A DNA stretch of 64,000 nucleotides from Thalassovita autumnalis (GTDB lineage: Bacteria; Pseudomonadota; Alphaproteobacteria; Rhodobacterales; Rhodobacteraceae), in NCBI RefSeq assembly GCF_001458255.1, contig NZ_CYSB01000030.1, positions 209,204-273,203 on the forward strand. The letters run 5' to 3'. A program made the translations under genes and the position numbers. Position 1 is the stretch's first letter, and every line of letters starts with the position of its first letter. Below the pieces are notes generated by a model. It saw nothing but the letters and a program-made list of their open reading frames with translations. It was not told where the DNA came from and made no database searches. Below are positions 35,304 to 44,305 of this stretch, piece by piece.

Positions 35304-36305
35304 ATGAAAGCTTACTACCGCCCGATTGTGCAAACCGACCCTTCGCGGCCTGACCATGCCCTGACGCTGGCCGGCGGCTGGGCGTGGTTTTCCGAGGTTG
35401 AGGTGCTCAGCCGCCATGAGGCGCCGCAGCGCATCTCAGCGCTGGATCTGCCTGCTGCCATGCGCGACCGGTTGACCGCGCCGCGTGCTGACATCACCCG
35501 ATTGGACCTCAGCCAGCCGCAGATCATGGGGATCCTCAACGTCACGCCTGACAGTTTCAGCGACGGTGGCGAGTTTCAGGGTATTCAAAAGGCGCTACGG
35601 CACGCCCGTGACATGCGCGACAACGGTGCCGACATCATTGATATTGGCGGTGAATCCACCCGCCCCGGGGCCGAGGAGGTTGAGCGCGCGCGCGAGGTTG
35701 ACCGCACAGCGCCAGTGATCAAAGCGATCCGCGAAGAAATGCGTGTGCCGATTTCGATCGACACCCGGAAACAGGCTGTGGCTGAGGCTGCCATCGCCGC
35801 TGGTGCTGATTTGGTCAATGATGTCTCAGGCTTCACCTTTGATGAAGCCTCGCTGCCTTATGTGGGACAGCACGTGCTGCCTGTCTGTGTGATGCACTCA
35901 CTGGGCGATCCAACAACGATGCAGGATGATCCCAACTATGAGGCTGTTCTGTTGGACATCTATGATTTCCTAGAACAGCAGGTGGAGGCGCTGGTTGCGG
36001 CAGGTGTGCCGCGCGATCAGATCATGGTCGACCCCGGCATCGGCTTCGGCAAGACAATTGCGCATAATCTGGCGCTGCTGAAGCGCGTATCGCTGTTTCA
36101 CAGCCTTGGCTGCCCGATCCTGATCGGTGTGTCCCGGAAGAAGTTCATCGGCACCCTGGGCAATGCCCCTGAACCACGTGACCGCGCTGCGGGCTCGGTC
36201 GCCCTGGCGCTGGCGGCTGTGGCGCAGGGGGTGCAGGTCCTGCGCGTGCATGATGTGTTTGAAACCCGGTCCGCCCTGAACCTCTGGCAGGCGGTCAGCG
36301 GCTGA
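35304..36305 (+). CDS. folP: dihydropteroate synthase
   Basis: A 333-residue folate enzyme that joins p-aminobenzoate to the pterin pyrophosphate. The ATG at 35304 is preferred because GGAGG lies eight bases upstream. A GTG at 35286 overlaps the folB stop but has no ribosome site. The catalytic barrel begins at QIMGILNVTPDSFSDGGEF (about residue 74), with DIGGESTRPGAEEV, PISIDTRK, LVNDVSGF, DPGIGFGKT and GVSRKKFIG. The 70-residue N-terminal extension is unusual for FolP in general. Its 3' end overlaps the convergent EamA gene by 11 bases. Confidence 0.96.
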   Translation: MKAYYRPIVQTDPSRPDHALTLAGGWAWFSEVEVLSRHEAPQRISALDLPAAMRDRLTAPRADITRLDLSQPQIMGILNVTPDSFSDGGEFQGIQKALRHARDMRDNGADIIDIGGESTRPGAEEVERAREVDRTAPVIKAIREEMRVPISIDTRKQAVAEAAIAAGADLVNDVSGFTFDEASLPYVGQHVLPVCVMHSLGDPTTMQDDPNYEAVLLDIYDFLEQQVEALVAAGVPRDQIMVDPGIGFGKTIAHNLALLKRVSLFHSLGCPILIGVSRKKFIGTLGNAPEPRDRAAGSVALALAAVAQGVQVLRVHDVFETRSALNLWQAVSG

Positions 36306-37200
36306 ACAGCCGTTTGAGCGCGCCAAGCTGTGAAATCAACACCCCACCCAGAATAAGGGCCAGCGCGCTCAGCAGACCCGGCGGCAGCGGTTCACCCAGA
36401 ACCCATGCCCCCAGAAAGACGGAACAGACCGGCACGATGTAGTTGGTCAGCGACATGAAGGTGGAGCCTGCCGAGCGGATCACCAATACCCGCAACAGGT
36501 TGGCTGCCGCTGTGGGCACCAGACCCAGCAAGGCAAGGTAGCCCATCGTTTCGGCTGTGGGCATTTGTGGCACCCCTTCGATCACCAGCGCGGCGGGCAG
36601 GATGATCAGCGCCCCGATAATCATCAGATTGGCCGACAGGCCCAGCGGATCGATGGCCGGCAGGCGGCGGGTGATGATGGAATTCACCCCATAACACATC
36701 GCCGCCGAAACACAGGCGACACGGCCCCAGATCTCACCCTCCAGGCCGGAGCTTTCAAAAGCCTGCGCCCCGATAAGCATCGCGACGCCAGCAAATCCGG
36801 TGACAAAGCCAACCGACCGGCGCAGGGACATCTGTTCTCCGACCAAAAACACATGCGCCAGCGGCAGGACCATCAATGGGATCGCGGCCATCGACACCCC
36901 GGCAAAGCCGGAGGTCACAAATTGCAGCCCCCAACTGAGCAGCAAAAACGGGATTGCCGCGCTGAGGGCCCCTGACAGGATCAGCCAATGCCAGGGCCGT
37001 TCCTCCCCCAGCCACAGTTTGCCGCCGCGCAGCTGCCAGATCGTTCCCAATAGAAGTGCCGCAAAGCCAAGCCGGGCAAAGGTCAGCCAGAACGGCGTGA
37101 TGCCACGCAGTGCCAATTCAATCACCATGAATGTGGCGCCCCAGACAAAGCCAAGGGTGATGACCATCGCCCAAGAGGCGCGGGTGATGACGGGCTGCAT
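36295..37200 (-). CDS. EamA/DMT-superfamily transporter (paralogue A)
   Basis: A 301-residue carrier with ten hydrophobic spans. Marks are ITLGFVWGATFMVIELALRGITPFWLTFARLGFAALLL, LLSWGLQFVTSGFAGVSMAAIPLMVLPLAH and the second-half IVPVCSVFLGAWVLGEPLPPGLLSALALILGGVL. It is clearly homologous to the gene at 39276-40196. It is transcribed toward folP and divergent from the ArsR gene, so the intergenic operator might also control it. The substrate is unknown. Confidence 0.92.
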   Translation of the reverse strand: MQPVITRASWAMVITLGFVWGATFMVIELALRGITPFWLTFARLGFAALLLGTIWQLRGGKLWLGEERPWHWLILSGALSAAIPFLLLSWGLQFVTSGFAGVSMAAIPLMVLPLAHVFLVGEQMSLRRSVGFVTGFAGVAMLIGAQAFESSGLEGEIWGRVACVSAAMCYGVNSIITRRLPAIDPLGLSANLMIIGALIILPAALVIEGVPQMPTAETMGYLALLGLVPTAAANLLRVLVIRSAGSTFMSLTNYIVPVCSVFLGAWVLGEPLPPGLLSALALILGGVLISQLGALKRLFSR

Positions 37201-37295
37201 GGGGTGATCTTCCTAGGTTTTGGTCTCCGCTCAGGTGGGACCTGACGCGTTTCACCCCGCCGGGTCAAGGGGGCTATAGGGGGATCGACGAATCG

Positions 37296-37332
37296 CGTTA
37301 GTGAATACTAACGTATAAGTCATGACTAACGT
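37296..37332. promoter_or_regulatory. probable ArsR operator: inverted repeat plus a third half-site
   Basis: CGTTAGT-gaat-ACTAACG (37296-37313) is a perfect 7-bp inverted repeat. A further ACTAACGT occurs at 37325-37332, 18 bases from the first copy and overlapping the ArsR start codon. The arrangement suits autoregulation by the ArsR protein. Confidence 0.7.
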
Positions 37333-37648
37333 AAATGATAGCTTTGCCGCATTGGCTGATCCTACCCGCCGTCAGGTGCTGGAGGGGCTGCTGGCCGGTC
37401 CGCGCCCGGTCATGGACCTGGCGAAGGATCTGCCGGTCAGCCGCTCGGCTGTTTCGCAGCATCTGCGGGTTCTGTCTGACGCCGGACTTGTGCGATCCGA
37501 ACGGCAGGGGCGGCACAATTTCTATCAGGTGGATCCTGCACAGCTGGCCGCGCTGCGCAGCTATTTCGATGACATGTGGAACCGCGCTTTGGCGACCTAT
37601 GCCCAAGCCGCCGAAGCGCAGTATGCCAAGGAGAGCCGTGATGACTGA
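37322..37648 (+). CDS. ArsR-family transcriptional regulator
   Basis: A 108-residue winged-helix repressor. The HTH region is LADPTRRQVLEGLLAGPRPVMDLAKDLPVSRSAVSQHLRVLSDAGLVRSERQGRHNFYQVD-like, with the recognition helix in SRSAVSQHLRVL. No metal-binding Cys cluster is present, so it is the non-metal subgroup often paired with AHSA1/SRPBCC genes. It overlaps the next gene by eight bases. A palindrome before the start is the likely operator. Confidence 0.93.
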   Translation: MTNVNDSFAALADPTRRQVLEGLLAGPRPVMDLAKDLPVSRSAVSQHLRVLSDAGLVRSERQGRHNFYQVDPAQLAALRSYFDDMWNRALATYAQAAEAQYAKESRDD

Positions 37649-38111
37649 CCTGCACGCAGTGGATCCGATCGAAAAACATCTGAAAGTCCGGGTGCCGCAG
37701 GCCTTTGCCTTTGAGGTGTTTACAGAACGGATGGCGCTATGGTGGCCCGCCAGCACCCATTCGGTTGCCGCAGGGCAGGGTGCGCAGCCGACCGATATTG
37801 TGATGAAGGGGCGCCTTGGAGGGCGGATCTATGAGGTGCTGCCGGATGGTCGCGAAAGCGACTGGGGGCAGGTGACCGAATGGCAGCCGCCACAGCGTGT
37901 CGCCTTCACCTGGCACCCCGGACACCCGGTTGAACGCGCCACCCACGTCACGGTGCAGTTTGCAGCGCTTGCTGAGGCTGAGACGGAGGTGACCCTCTGC
38001 CACGACGGGTGGGATCGCATTGCCGATGGCGCAGCCATTCGCCCGCAATATGTGCCGGGTTGGGATCATGTGCTGAGGGAGTGCTATGCGGCTGCGCTGA
38101 TCACCAGCTGA
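37641..38111 (+). CDS. SRPBCC/AHSA1-domain protein
   Basis: A 156-residue START-like hydrophobic-pocket protein. The ATG at 37641 lies inside the end of the ArsR gene with GGAGAG in front; a longer frame upstream is a shadow of ArsR. The pattern VPQAFAFEVFTERMALWWPASTHSV, GGRIYEVLPDGRESDWGQVTEWQPPQRVAFTWHPG and CHDGWDRIADGA...GWDHVL is typical of the AHSA1 group. Ligand and role are unknown. ArsR-AHSA1 pairs are frequent and usually act as one regulated unit. Confidence 0.9.
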   Translation: MTDLHAVDPIEKHLKVRVPQAFAFEVFTERMALWWPASTHSVAAGQGAQPTDIVMKGRLGGRIYEVLPDGRESDWGQVTEWQPPQRVAFTWHPGHPVERATHVTVQFAALAEAETEVTLCHDGWDRIADGAAIRPQYVPGWDHVLRECYAAALITS

Positions 38112-38153
38112 GGCCGGTTTCCCGACCTCAGCGCTCCGACGACGACGGGGTGA

Positions 38154-38720
38154 TTACCCCCGCAGTTTGTGATGCAACAGGATCGGCACGGTGAGGTCTT
38201 CCTCATCCGTGAGGTGGCGATCCAGAAACCGCTGGATGGCCTGCGCGTTTGTCAGAACCTCCGGCAGTTCGCTGGGCGCATCCTGTCGCGACAGGTCCAT
38301 CAGCTTGATGAACCGGTTCGAAGATTGCACCAGCCCATCCAGCAGGCCGTCCATCTCATGATGGTCTGCCTCCAGCATCTCCAGCCCGTCGATGAACCGG
38401 TCATCCGCCGCCATCAGCTCGGGGAAGAACTTGCGGTCTTCCCAAGTGTGGTGGCCATGCAGATTGCGCACCAGCGCATTGCCGAAATGGCCCAGACGCA
38501 TCGCGTACCAGTCCGGATCCAGCTTTTTGTCCAGCATCTCTTCGGTATCGACCGCCACGATCTCAGCGATCTGGCGGAACATGGTATGAGCCCCCATCCA
38601 GCGTTCGATGGAAGCGGCGAAATTCGGGTGATCCGGCCAAGCGTCGCGCGGATACTCTCGAAGCAGGGTCTGCATGTCTTCGGGCAGCCCCTGTCCTACG
38701 GTGATGTCATATTGGGTCAT
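38154..38720 (-). CDS. hemerythrin-like domain protein
   Basis: A 188-residue helical protein. Di-iron ligand candidates are H in GAHTMFRQ, HGHHTWEDRKFFPEL, EADHHEMDGLL and RHLTDEEDLTVPILLHH, matching the hemerythrin/HHE pattern H...H.x3-E...H.x4-H...D/E. It is probably an oxygen- or NO-responsive or iron-handling cytosolic protein. It stands alone, convergent with the AHSA1 gene across a 42-base gap that contains a CTGAGG/CCTCAG hairpin. Confidence 0.88.
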   Translation of the reverse strand: MTQYDITVGQGLPEDMQTLLREYPRDAWPDHPNFAASIERWMGAHTMFRQIAEIVAVDTEEMLDKKLDPDWYAMRLGHFGNALVRNLHGHHTWEDRKFFPELMAADDRFIDGLEMLEADHHEMDGLLDGLVQSSNRFIKLMDLSRQDAPSELPEVLTNAQAIQRFLDRHLTDEEDLTVPILLHHKLRG

Positions 38721-38797
38721 GACAGGCAGATGGGGCGGTGTGGGGTATCATACAACCGCGCGGGCTGTGCGACGGTGAACCGGTGGTGTGCGGGGGC

Positions 38798-39250
38798 TTA
38801 GGGAGAACTGAGAACAGCATCAAGCGCTGCCAGACCCCGAATGGAAGCAAAAGCCGCAAAAAAGGATAGCAAGGCATTATTGCTGAGTTCGATATCTCTC
38901 CGATAATCGTTCAGGAAGCGTTGCAACGATGTCTTGTCGTTAATGTCGGCGACAGCATTGGTGTGCGTTAGGGAGAACTGGAACTTCTCAAAGGCCTCTT
39001 CCATCCTACCAAGATCGGCGAGTGCTAACCCAAGGGCAAAACTTTGGCCGACTTCTTGGTGCTTCGTATAAAGGAAGCCATTAAGCCTTTCAGCATTCGT
39101 GCATATTCTTAAACGTTCTGCTGGTGTGTTCTTGCCTTTGTAGCAACCGCCGGCATAGAGGCCGGTGACGAAGAAGTAGATCCAAGAGCCCAGGAACAGC
39201 CAGATCGCTATCGCTTTCAGCCAATCTTTCGCTGTGTCTCGCTTTTCCAT
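38798..39250 (-). CDS. hypothetical membrane-anchored protein
   Basis: A 150-residue protein from ATG 39250. Residues 9-30 form one membrane span (WLKAIAIWLFLGSWIYFFVTGLYAGG). The middle region (GQSFALGLALADLGRMEEAFEKFQFSLTHT) has the look of one or two TPR-like helices. Its coding sequence is clearly more A+T-rich than the carrier gene 25 bases upstream on the same strand. No family is recognised, and it may be a recent acquisition. Confidence 0.65.
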   Translation of the reverse strand: MEKRDTAKDWLKAIAIWLFLGSWIYFFVTGLYAGGCYKGKNTPAERLRICTNAERLNGFLYTKHQEVGQSFALGLALADLGRMEEAFEKFQFSLTHTNAVADINDKTSLQRFLNDYRRDIELSNNALLSFFAAFASIRGLAALDAVLSSP

Positions 39251-39275
39251 AGGGTTACCGTTTCCGGCTGTTGAA

Positions 39276-40196
39276 TCAGACTGTCGTACGACTGGGTTGG
39301 CGCGACAGAAGCAGCCCACCAAGGATCAAGGCCAGTGCCGCAAACAGCTGCGGTGGCACCGCTTCGGACAGCAGGAGGGCCCCGAAGATCACCGACCAGA
39401 CCGGCACCTGATAGTTCACCGTCGCCAGGAAGGACGGTCCCGCCGAGCGCGCCACCTGCACCAGCAGGATCTGGGCGACGGCGGTGGGGAAGATCCCAAG
39501 GTAAAGGATGGCCAGCAATGGCGTGGTTGTCGGCAGGCTCGGCACCCCTTCCTGCCAGAGCGCAACGGGCACAATCATGACAGAGCCACAGATCAGTGCG
39601 GCGGCCGAAAGCGACAGCATGTTCACCTGCGGGCAGAGACGGGTGATGATCGCCCCAATTGCATAGCAAAGCGACGCCGCCAGGCAGGCAATGCGCGCCA
39701 GCGATTCAAAATCGGTCCCGGCAGAAGCAAAGGCATCCAACCCGATCAGCACCAGCACCCCAACAAAACCAACCGAAAAGCCCAAGGTGCGGCGGAAGGT
39801 CATGCGTTCCTCAGGTACAAAAACATGTGACAGCGGCAGCACAAACAGCGGCACAATCGCCATGCAAACGCCAGCAAAGCCACTGTTGACGTAGGTCTGC
39901 CCCCAACTGAGCAGCGTGAAGGGCAGGGCATTAGAAAAGAACCCCATGCCCGCGGCGGCAAGCCAGATGATGCGGCCCTCACCACTGCTGAGCGACGGCA
40001 GGGAAATCCCCATCACGCGGATCAGTGCCAGAACACTCAGCGCGCCGATCAGGATGCGCACAGCCGCAATGCTCATCGGTCCCATATCGTTCAACGCCAC
40101 CGAAACCGCCATGAATGACGCGCCCCAGATGATGCCGAGGGTGATCAGTTTGATCCAGTTTATCAGGCCGGGTTGGTTGGGCTGACGGGCCGTCAT
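39276..40196 (-). CDS. EamA/DMT-superfamily transporter (paralogue B)
   Basis: A 306-residue carrier from ATG 40196. It shares layout and many segments with the gene at 36295-37200: LGIIWGASFMAVSVAL, LLSWGQTYVNSGFAGVCMAIVPLFVLPLSHVF, RRTLGFSVGFVGVLVLIG and LFAALALILGGLLLS. It is therefore a paralogue rather than an unrelated EamA protein. It is transcribed toward the small membrane-anchored gene. The substrate is unknown. Confidence 0.92.
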   Translation of the reverse strand: MTARQPNQPGLINWIKLITLGIIWGASFMAVSVALNDMGPMSIAAVRILIGALSVLALIRVMGISLPSLSSGEGRIIWLAAAGMGFFSNALPFTLLSWGQTYVNSGFAGVCMAIVPLFVLPLSHVFVPEERMTFRRTLGFSVGFVGVLVLIGLDAFASAGTDFESLARIACLAASLCYAIGAIITRLCPQVNMLSLSAAALICGSVMIVPVALWQEGVPSLPTTTPLLAILYLGIFPTAVAQILLVQVARSAGPSFLATVNYQVPVWSVIFGALLLSEAVPPQLFAALALILGGLLLSRQPSRTTV

Positions 40197-40229
40197 GGCG
40201 CTGCTCCGAAAATGGTACTCTAAATTGAA

Positions 40230-40256
40230 GGGGCGCCCCGAAAACCGGCGCGCCCC
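40230..40256 (-). terminator. G+C-rich hairpin between ilvC and the EamA gene
   Basis: GGGGCGC and GCGCCCC arms enclose a 13-base spacer. It lies after ilvC on the minus strand, with an additional GGCGG/CCGCC hairpin at about 40266-40290. There is no strong T-run, so terminator function is likely but not certain. Confidence 0.5.
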
Positions 40257-40309
40257 AAAACCTTTAGGCGGCGGGGCAGAGCCCGCCAAGCCTTGACCGG
40301 AAAATCCGA

Positions 40310-41458
<1,149 letters not shown>

Positions 41459-41473
41459 TTTTTCGGAAAAATC

Positions 41474-41929
41474 ATGCTGGATGATCTGGATCGGCGCATA
41501 TTGCGCTACATGCAAAGTGATCCTGAAACCTCGATCCCGGATCTGGCGGATCGGATCGGGATGACCACCTCGCGCCTGTCGCGCCGGCTGGACAAGCTGC
41601 GTGAAAGTGGTGTGCTGCGCGGCCAACAGGCCATCATCGATTGGCGCGCGCTTGGGTTTGAGGTGGAGGTGTCGCTGCGCATCACACTGGATAAAACCCA
41701 GACCCGCGCCTTTGACGAATTTATGGAGGCCGCGCGGCTGATCCCTGAGGTGATTGAGATCCAGACCTTTCTGGGCCAGGTCGATGTGCGCCTGTCGGTC
41801 ATTGCCCGCGACATGGGTCACTATCAGGATATCTATCGCCGCCAGATCCTGACCCTGCCACACATCAACGACATCGAAGCGCTGATGCATGTGGCGCGCA
41901 TCAAATCAGACGAAAGCCTGCCGATATGA
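41474..41929 (+). CDS. Lrp/AsnC-family transcriptional regulator
   Basis: A 151-residue regulator. The N-terminal HTH (LDDLDRRILRYMQSDPETSIPDLADRIGMTTSRLSRRLDKLRESGVLRG-type) is followed by the RAM effector domain (VEVSLRITLDKTQTRAFDEF, VIEIQTFLGQVDVRLSVIARDMGHYQDIYRRQILTLP). It is divergent from ilvC. Its stop overlaps the next gene's start (ATGA), so the two are translationally coupled. Confidence 0.94.
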   Translation: MLDDLDRRILRYMQSDPETSIPDLADRIGMTTSRLSRRLDKLRESGVLRGQQAIIDWRALGFEVEVSLRITLDKTQTRAFDEFMEAARLIPEVIEIQTFLGQVDVRLSVIARDMGHYQDIYRRQILTLPHINDIEALMHVARIKSDESLPI

Positions 41930-42510
41930 TTGAAAAATCGCGCGAACGTAACTTTTGGGAAGATTGGGACACGTTTCGTGAAGCCGATGATCCTTTGCGT
42001 TTCAATTCTTCGCTGAAAAACAATGGCTCTTGGACTCGATTCCATGCTCTGCCTAATGCAAAACGCTTCGCGACTACCAATGATGAGCAAAAGGTGGTTC
42101 TGAAACGAGCAAATACCATTGGCGGGGAGCTTTTTGGGGTTGGCTCTGAGGTTTGGTGTGTCTCATTGCAGTTTCGCGATTTTCGGGCCCGTCCAGCAGG
42201 GCTTTTACATGGATGGCCGTCGGGGTCGTTAAAACTGCAGCATTCAGTGGTTGGCGATCCATATGTCGACGAGGATGTGACTGTTGATGTTTATGCAGGG
42301 CTTGACCGATGGGAACCGGGTAGGTTCGACGCTCAGCTGCTTGAGATCGCCGACGCAGCTCTGAACGCTTTCTGGTTTGAACCTAGCGAAGGTATCGTTT
42401 TCAAACCTTATGACGGTGGGTTTGACCTCTATATGAAAACGGCAGAGCTCTTTTCTAGGCTTGAGAACCGCTATGTAGATTGGATGTCTACGAGGGATGA
42501 CAAGTTATGA
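41926..42510 (+). CDS. hypothetical protein between two Lrp regulators (possibly DUF3885-like)
   Basis: A 194-residue soluble protein joined to both neighbours by ATGA overlaps. It has no signal peptide. The C-terminal segment FEPSEGIVFKPYDGGFDLYMKTAELFSRLENRYVDWMST resembles the YDxGxD-type end of DUF3885-like proteins, but this is a weak match. The coding sequence is visibly richer in A and T than the flanking Lrp genes. It has the look of a small accessory gene inserted into an existing operon. Function is unknown. Confidence 0.75.
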   Translation: MIEKSRERNFWEDWDTFREADDPLRFNSSLKNNGSWTRFHALPNAKRFATTNDEQKVVLKRANTIGGELFGVGSEVWCVSLQFRDFRARPAGLLHGWPSGSLKLQHSVVGDPYVDEDVTVDVYAGLDRWEPGRFDAQLLEIADAALNAFWFEPSEGIVFKPYDGGFDLYMKTAELFSRLENRYVDWMSTRDDKL

Positions 42511-42977
42511 TCGACCTTGACGATATCGACCACCAGATACTGCTGGCGCTGTCGCGGGATGCCACACAGAGCGCCTCGGCCCTAGGGCGGCGGTTCGGGC
42601 TCAGCCAACCGGCGACGTGGCGGCGGATCAAACGGTTGCAGGACGCGGGCATCATTGCCGGGCGCAAGCTGGATCTGGACAAGGAGAAGCTGGGCTTTGG
42701 TGTGACCGTTTTCCTTGGCGTGAAACTGGCTACCAAAGGCCGCGCCAGCCTGGAGGATTTTGAACGCGCCGTCTCTGCCATCCCTGAGGTGCAGACCGTG
42801 GAGCATGTCTTGGGCATGTATGACTACCGGCTGCGCGTTACCGCCCGCGACATTTCCGATTTTGAACGGGTGTTGCGCCGCAGGATCATGACGCTGCCCG
42901 GCGCCGGGAATGTTGAGGCCAATGTGCTCCTGTCCGAGGAACGCCGGCCCGGCCCCTTAGGTGCGGCACCCAGCTAG
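42507..42977 (+). CDS. Lrp/AsnC-family transcriptional regulator
   Basis: A 156-residue regulator with HTH LGRRFGLSQPATWRRIKRLQDAG and a RAM domain (VFLGVKLATKGRASLEDFERAVSAIPEV, VLGMYDYRLRVTARDISDFERVLRRRIMTLPG). It starts by an ATGA overlap with the preceding gene. It is distinct in sequence from the Lrp protein at 41474, so the pair is not a recent duplication. The class V aminotransferase follows after 69 bases and is a candidate target. Confidence 0.94.
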   Translation: MIDLDDIDHQILLALSRDATQSASALGRRFGLSQPATWRRIKRLQDAGIIAGRKLDLDKEKLGFGVTVFLGVKLATKGRASLEDFERAVSAIPEVQTVEHVLGMYDYRLRVTARDISDFERVLRRRIMTLPGAGNVEANVLLSEERRPGPLGAAPS

Positions 42978-43046
42978 ATTTATAATGCCCTTGGCCCCTG
43001 TCGCCGGGCCGCATAAACAGATCGCATAGAAAACAAAGGAGAAGCC

Positions 43047-44174
43047 ATGCCTGCGCTGCTCGATACCGTTGATCCAGACGGTCTGCTTGAATTTTCGGTG
43101 GTCTTCACCGACCGCTCGCTGAACCACATGTCCGCCGCCTTTCAGGGGGTGATGACCGATATCTCATCGATGCTGAAAGGTGTCTACAACGCGGATGCCG
43201 TGGCCATCGTACCCGGTGGCGGCACCTACGCGATGGAGGCGGTGGCCCGTCAGTTTGGCCATGACGCCCACGCGCTGATCGTGCGCAACGGCTGGTTTTC
43301 CTACCGCTGGAGCCAGATCTTCGAGGCTGGCGATTTCACCGCGAAAACCACGGTGTTCAAGGCGCGACAAACCGGCAACGGGGTGACCGAACCTTTTGCG
43401 CCCGCCCCGATTGAAGAGGTGGTTGCCGCCATTCGTGAGGCCAAGCCAGAAGTGGTGTTTGCCCCGCATGTTGAAACCTCGGCCGGGTTGATCCTGCCGG
43501 ATGACTACATCAAAGCGCTGGCCTCGGCCGCCCATGAGGTTGGCGCGCTGATGGTGCTGGATTGCATCGCCTCGGGCTGCGCCTGGGTGGACATGCAGCA
43601 AACCGGCGTTGATGTGCTGATCTCCGCGCCGCAAAAGGGCTGGTCGGCCTCCCCCTCGGCGGGTCTGGTGATGTTGTCGAAACGGGCGGAGGAACGGCTG
43701 GCCGCCACCACCTCGGACAGCTTTGCCATCGATCTGAAGAAATGGCGCGACATCATGGTGGCCTATGAAAACGGCGGCCACGCCTATCACGCCACCATGC
43801 CCACTGATGCACTGCGTGCCTTCCGGGACACGATGGTCGAAACCCGTGACTACGGTTTTGACAAGCTGCGAGAAGCGCAATGGGCGCTGGGCAACGGCGT
43901 GCGGGCGATGTTGGCCGAAAAAGGCATCATCTCTGTCGCGGCAGACGGTTTTGGCGCCCCGGGTGTGGTGGTCAGCTACACCAGCGATCCCGAGATCCAG
44001 AATGGCAAGAAATTCGCCGCCGAAGGAATGCAGATCGCGGCCGGTGTGCCGCTGGCCTGTGATGAGCCTGAGGGCTTCATGACCTTCCGCCTTGGTCTGT
44101 TTGGCCTGGACAAGCTTTATGACGTGGACGCAACGCTCGCCCGCCTGAAGACAGTCCTCGACAAGGTTCTCTGA
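43047..44174 (+). CDS. class V PLP-dependent aminotransferase
   Basis: A 375-residue enzyme of the alanine-glyoxylate/serine-pyruvate aminotransferase group. The PLP Lys is K197 in SAPQKGWSASPSAGLVMLSKRA. Other marks are VPGGGTYAMEAVARQF, RNGWFSYRWSQIFEA, APHVETSAGLILPDDYIKAL and VLDCIASGCAWVDMQ. It has AAAGGAG seven bases before the ATG. The substrate pair cannot be set. Position after an Lrp regulator suggests control by amino acids. Confidence 0.92.
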   Translation: MPALLDTVDPDGLLEFSVVFTDRSLNHMSAAFQGVMTDISSMLKGVYNADAVAIVPGGGTYAMEAVARQFGHDAHALIVRNGWFSYRWSQIFEAGDFTAKTTVFKARQTGNGVTEPFAPAPIEEVVAAIREAKPEVVFAPHVETSAGLILPDDYIKALASAAHEVGALMVLDCIASGCAWVDMQQTGVDVLISAPQKGWSASPSAGLVMLSKRAEERLAATTSDSFAIDLKKWRDIMVAYENGGHAYHATMPTDALRAFRDTMVETRDYGFDKLREAQWALGNGVRAMLAEKGIISVAADGFGAPGVVVSYTSDPEIQNGKKFAAEGMQIAAGVPLACDEPEGFMTFRLGLFGLDKLYDVDATLARLKTVLDKVL

Positions 44175-44181
44175 AAACACG

Positions 44182-44213
44182 GGGCCGCTGCAAAAACGCG
44201 CGGCGGCCCTTTT
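44182..44213 (+). terminator. aminotransferase terminator
   Basis: GGGCCGC-n14-GCGGCCC followed by TTTTC. Confidence 0.75.
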
Positions 44214-44215
44214 CA

Positions 44216-44285
44216 ATGATCCAAAAATACTCCGGGTGAATTGGGTCTAAATCCCATTTTGACCCAAGAGGGCAGCGCCCTTTTT
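44216..44285. repeat. intergenic palindromic element
   Basis: ATGATCCAAAAATACTCCGG leads into TTGGGTC...GACCCAA (about 44239-44266) and then AGGGC-ag-CGCCCTTTTT. I recall very similar 'AAATACTCC... GGGGCAGCGCCCC' elements scattered between genes in Rhodobacteraceae. Only this copy is seen here. Confidence 0.5.
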
Positions 44286-44305
44286 GCGCGCCATTCAGGC
44301 TGGCG

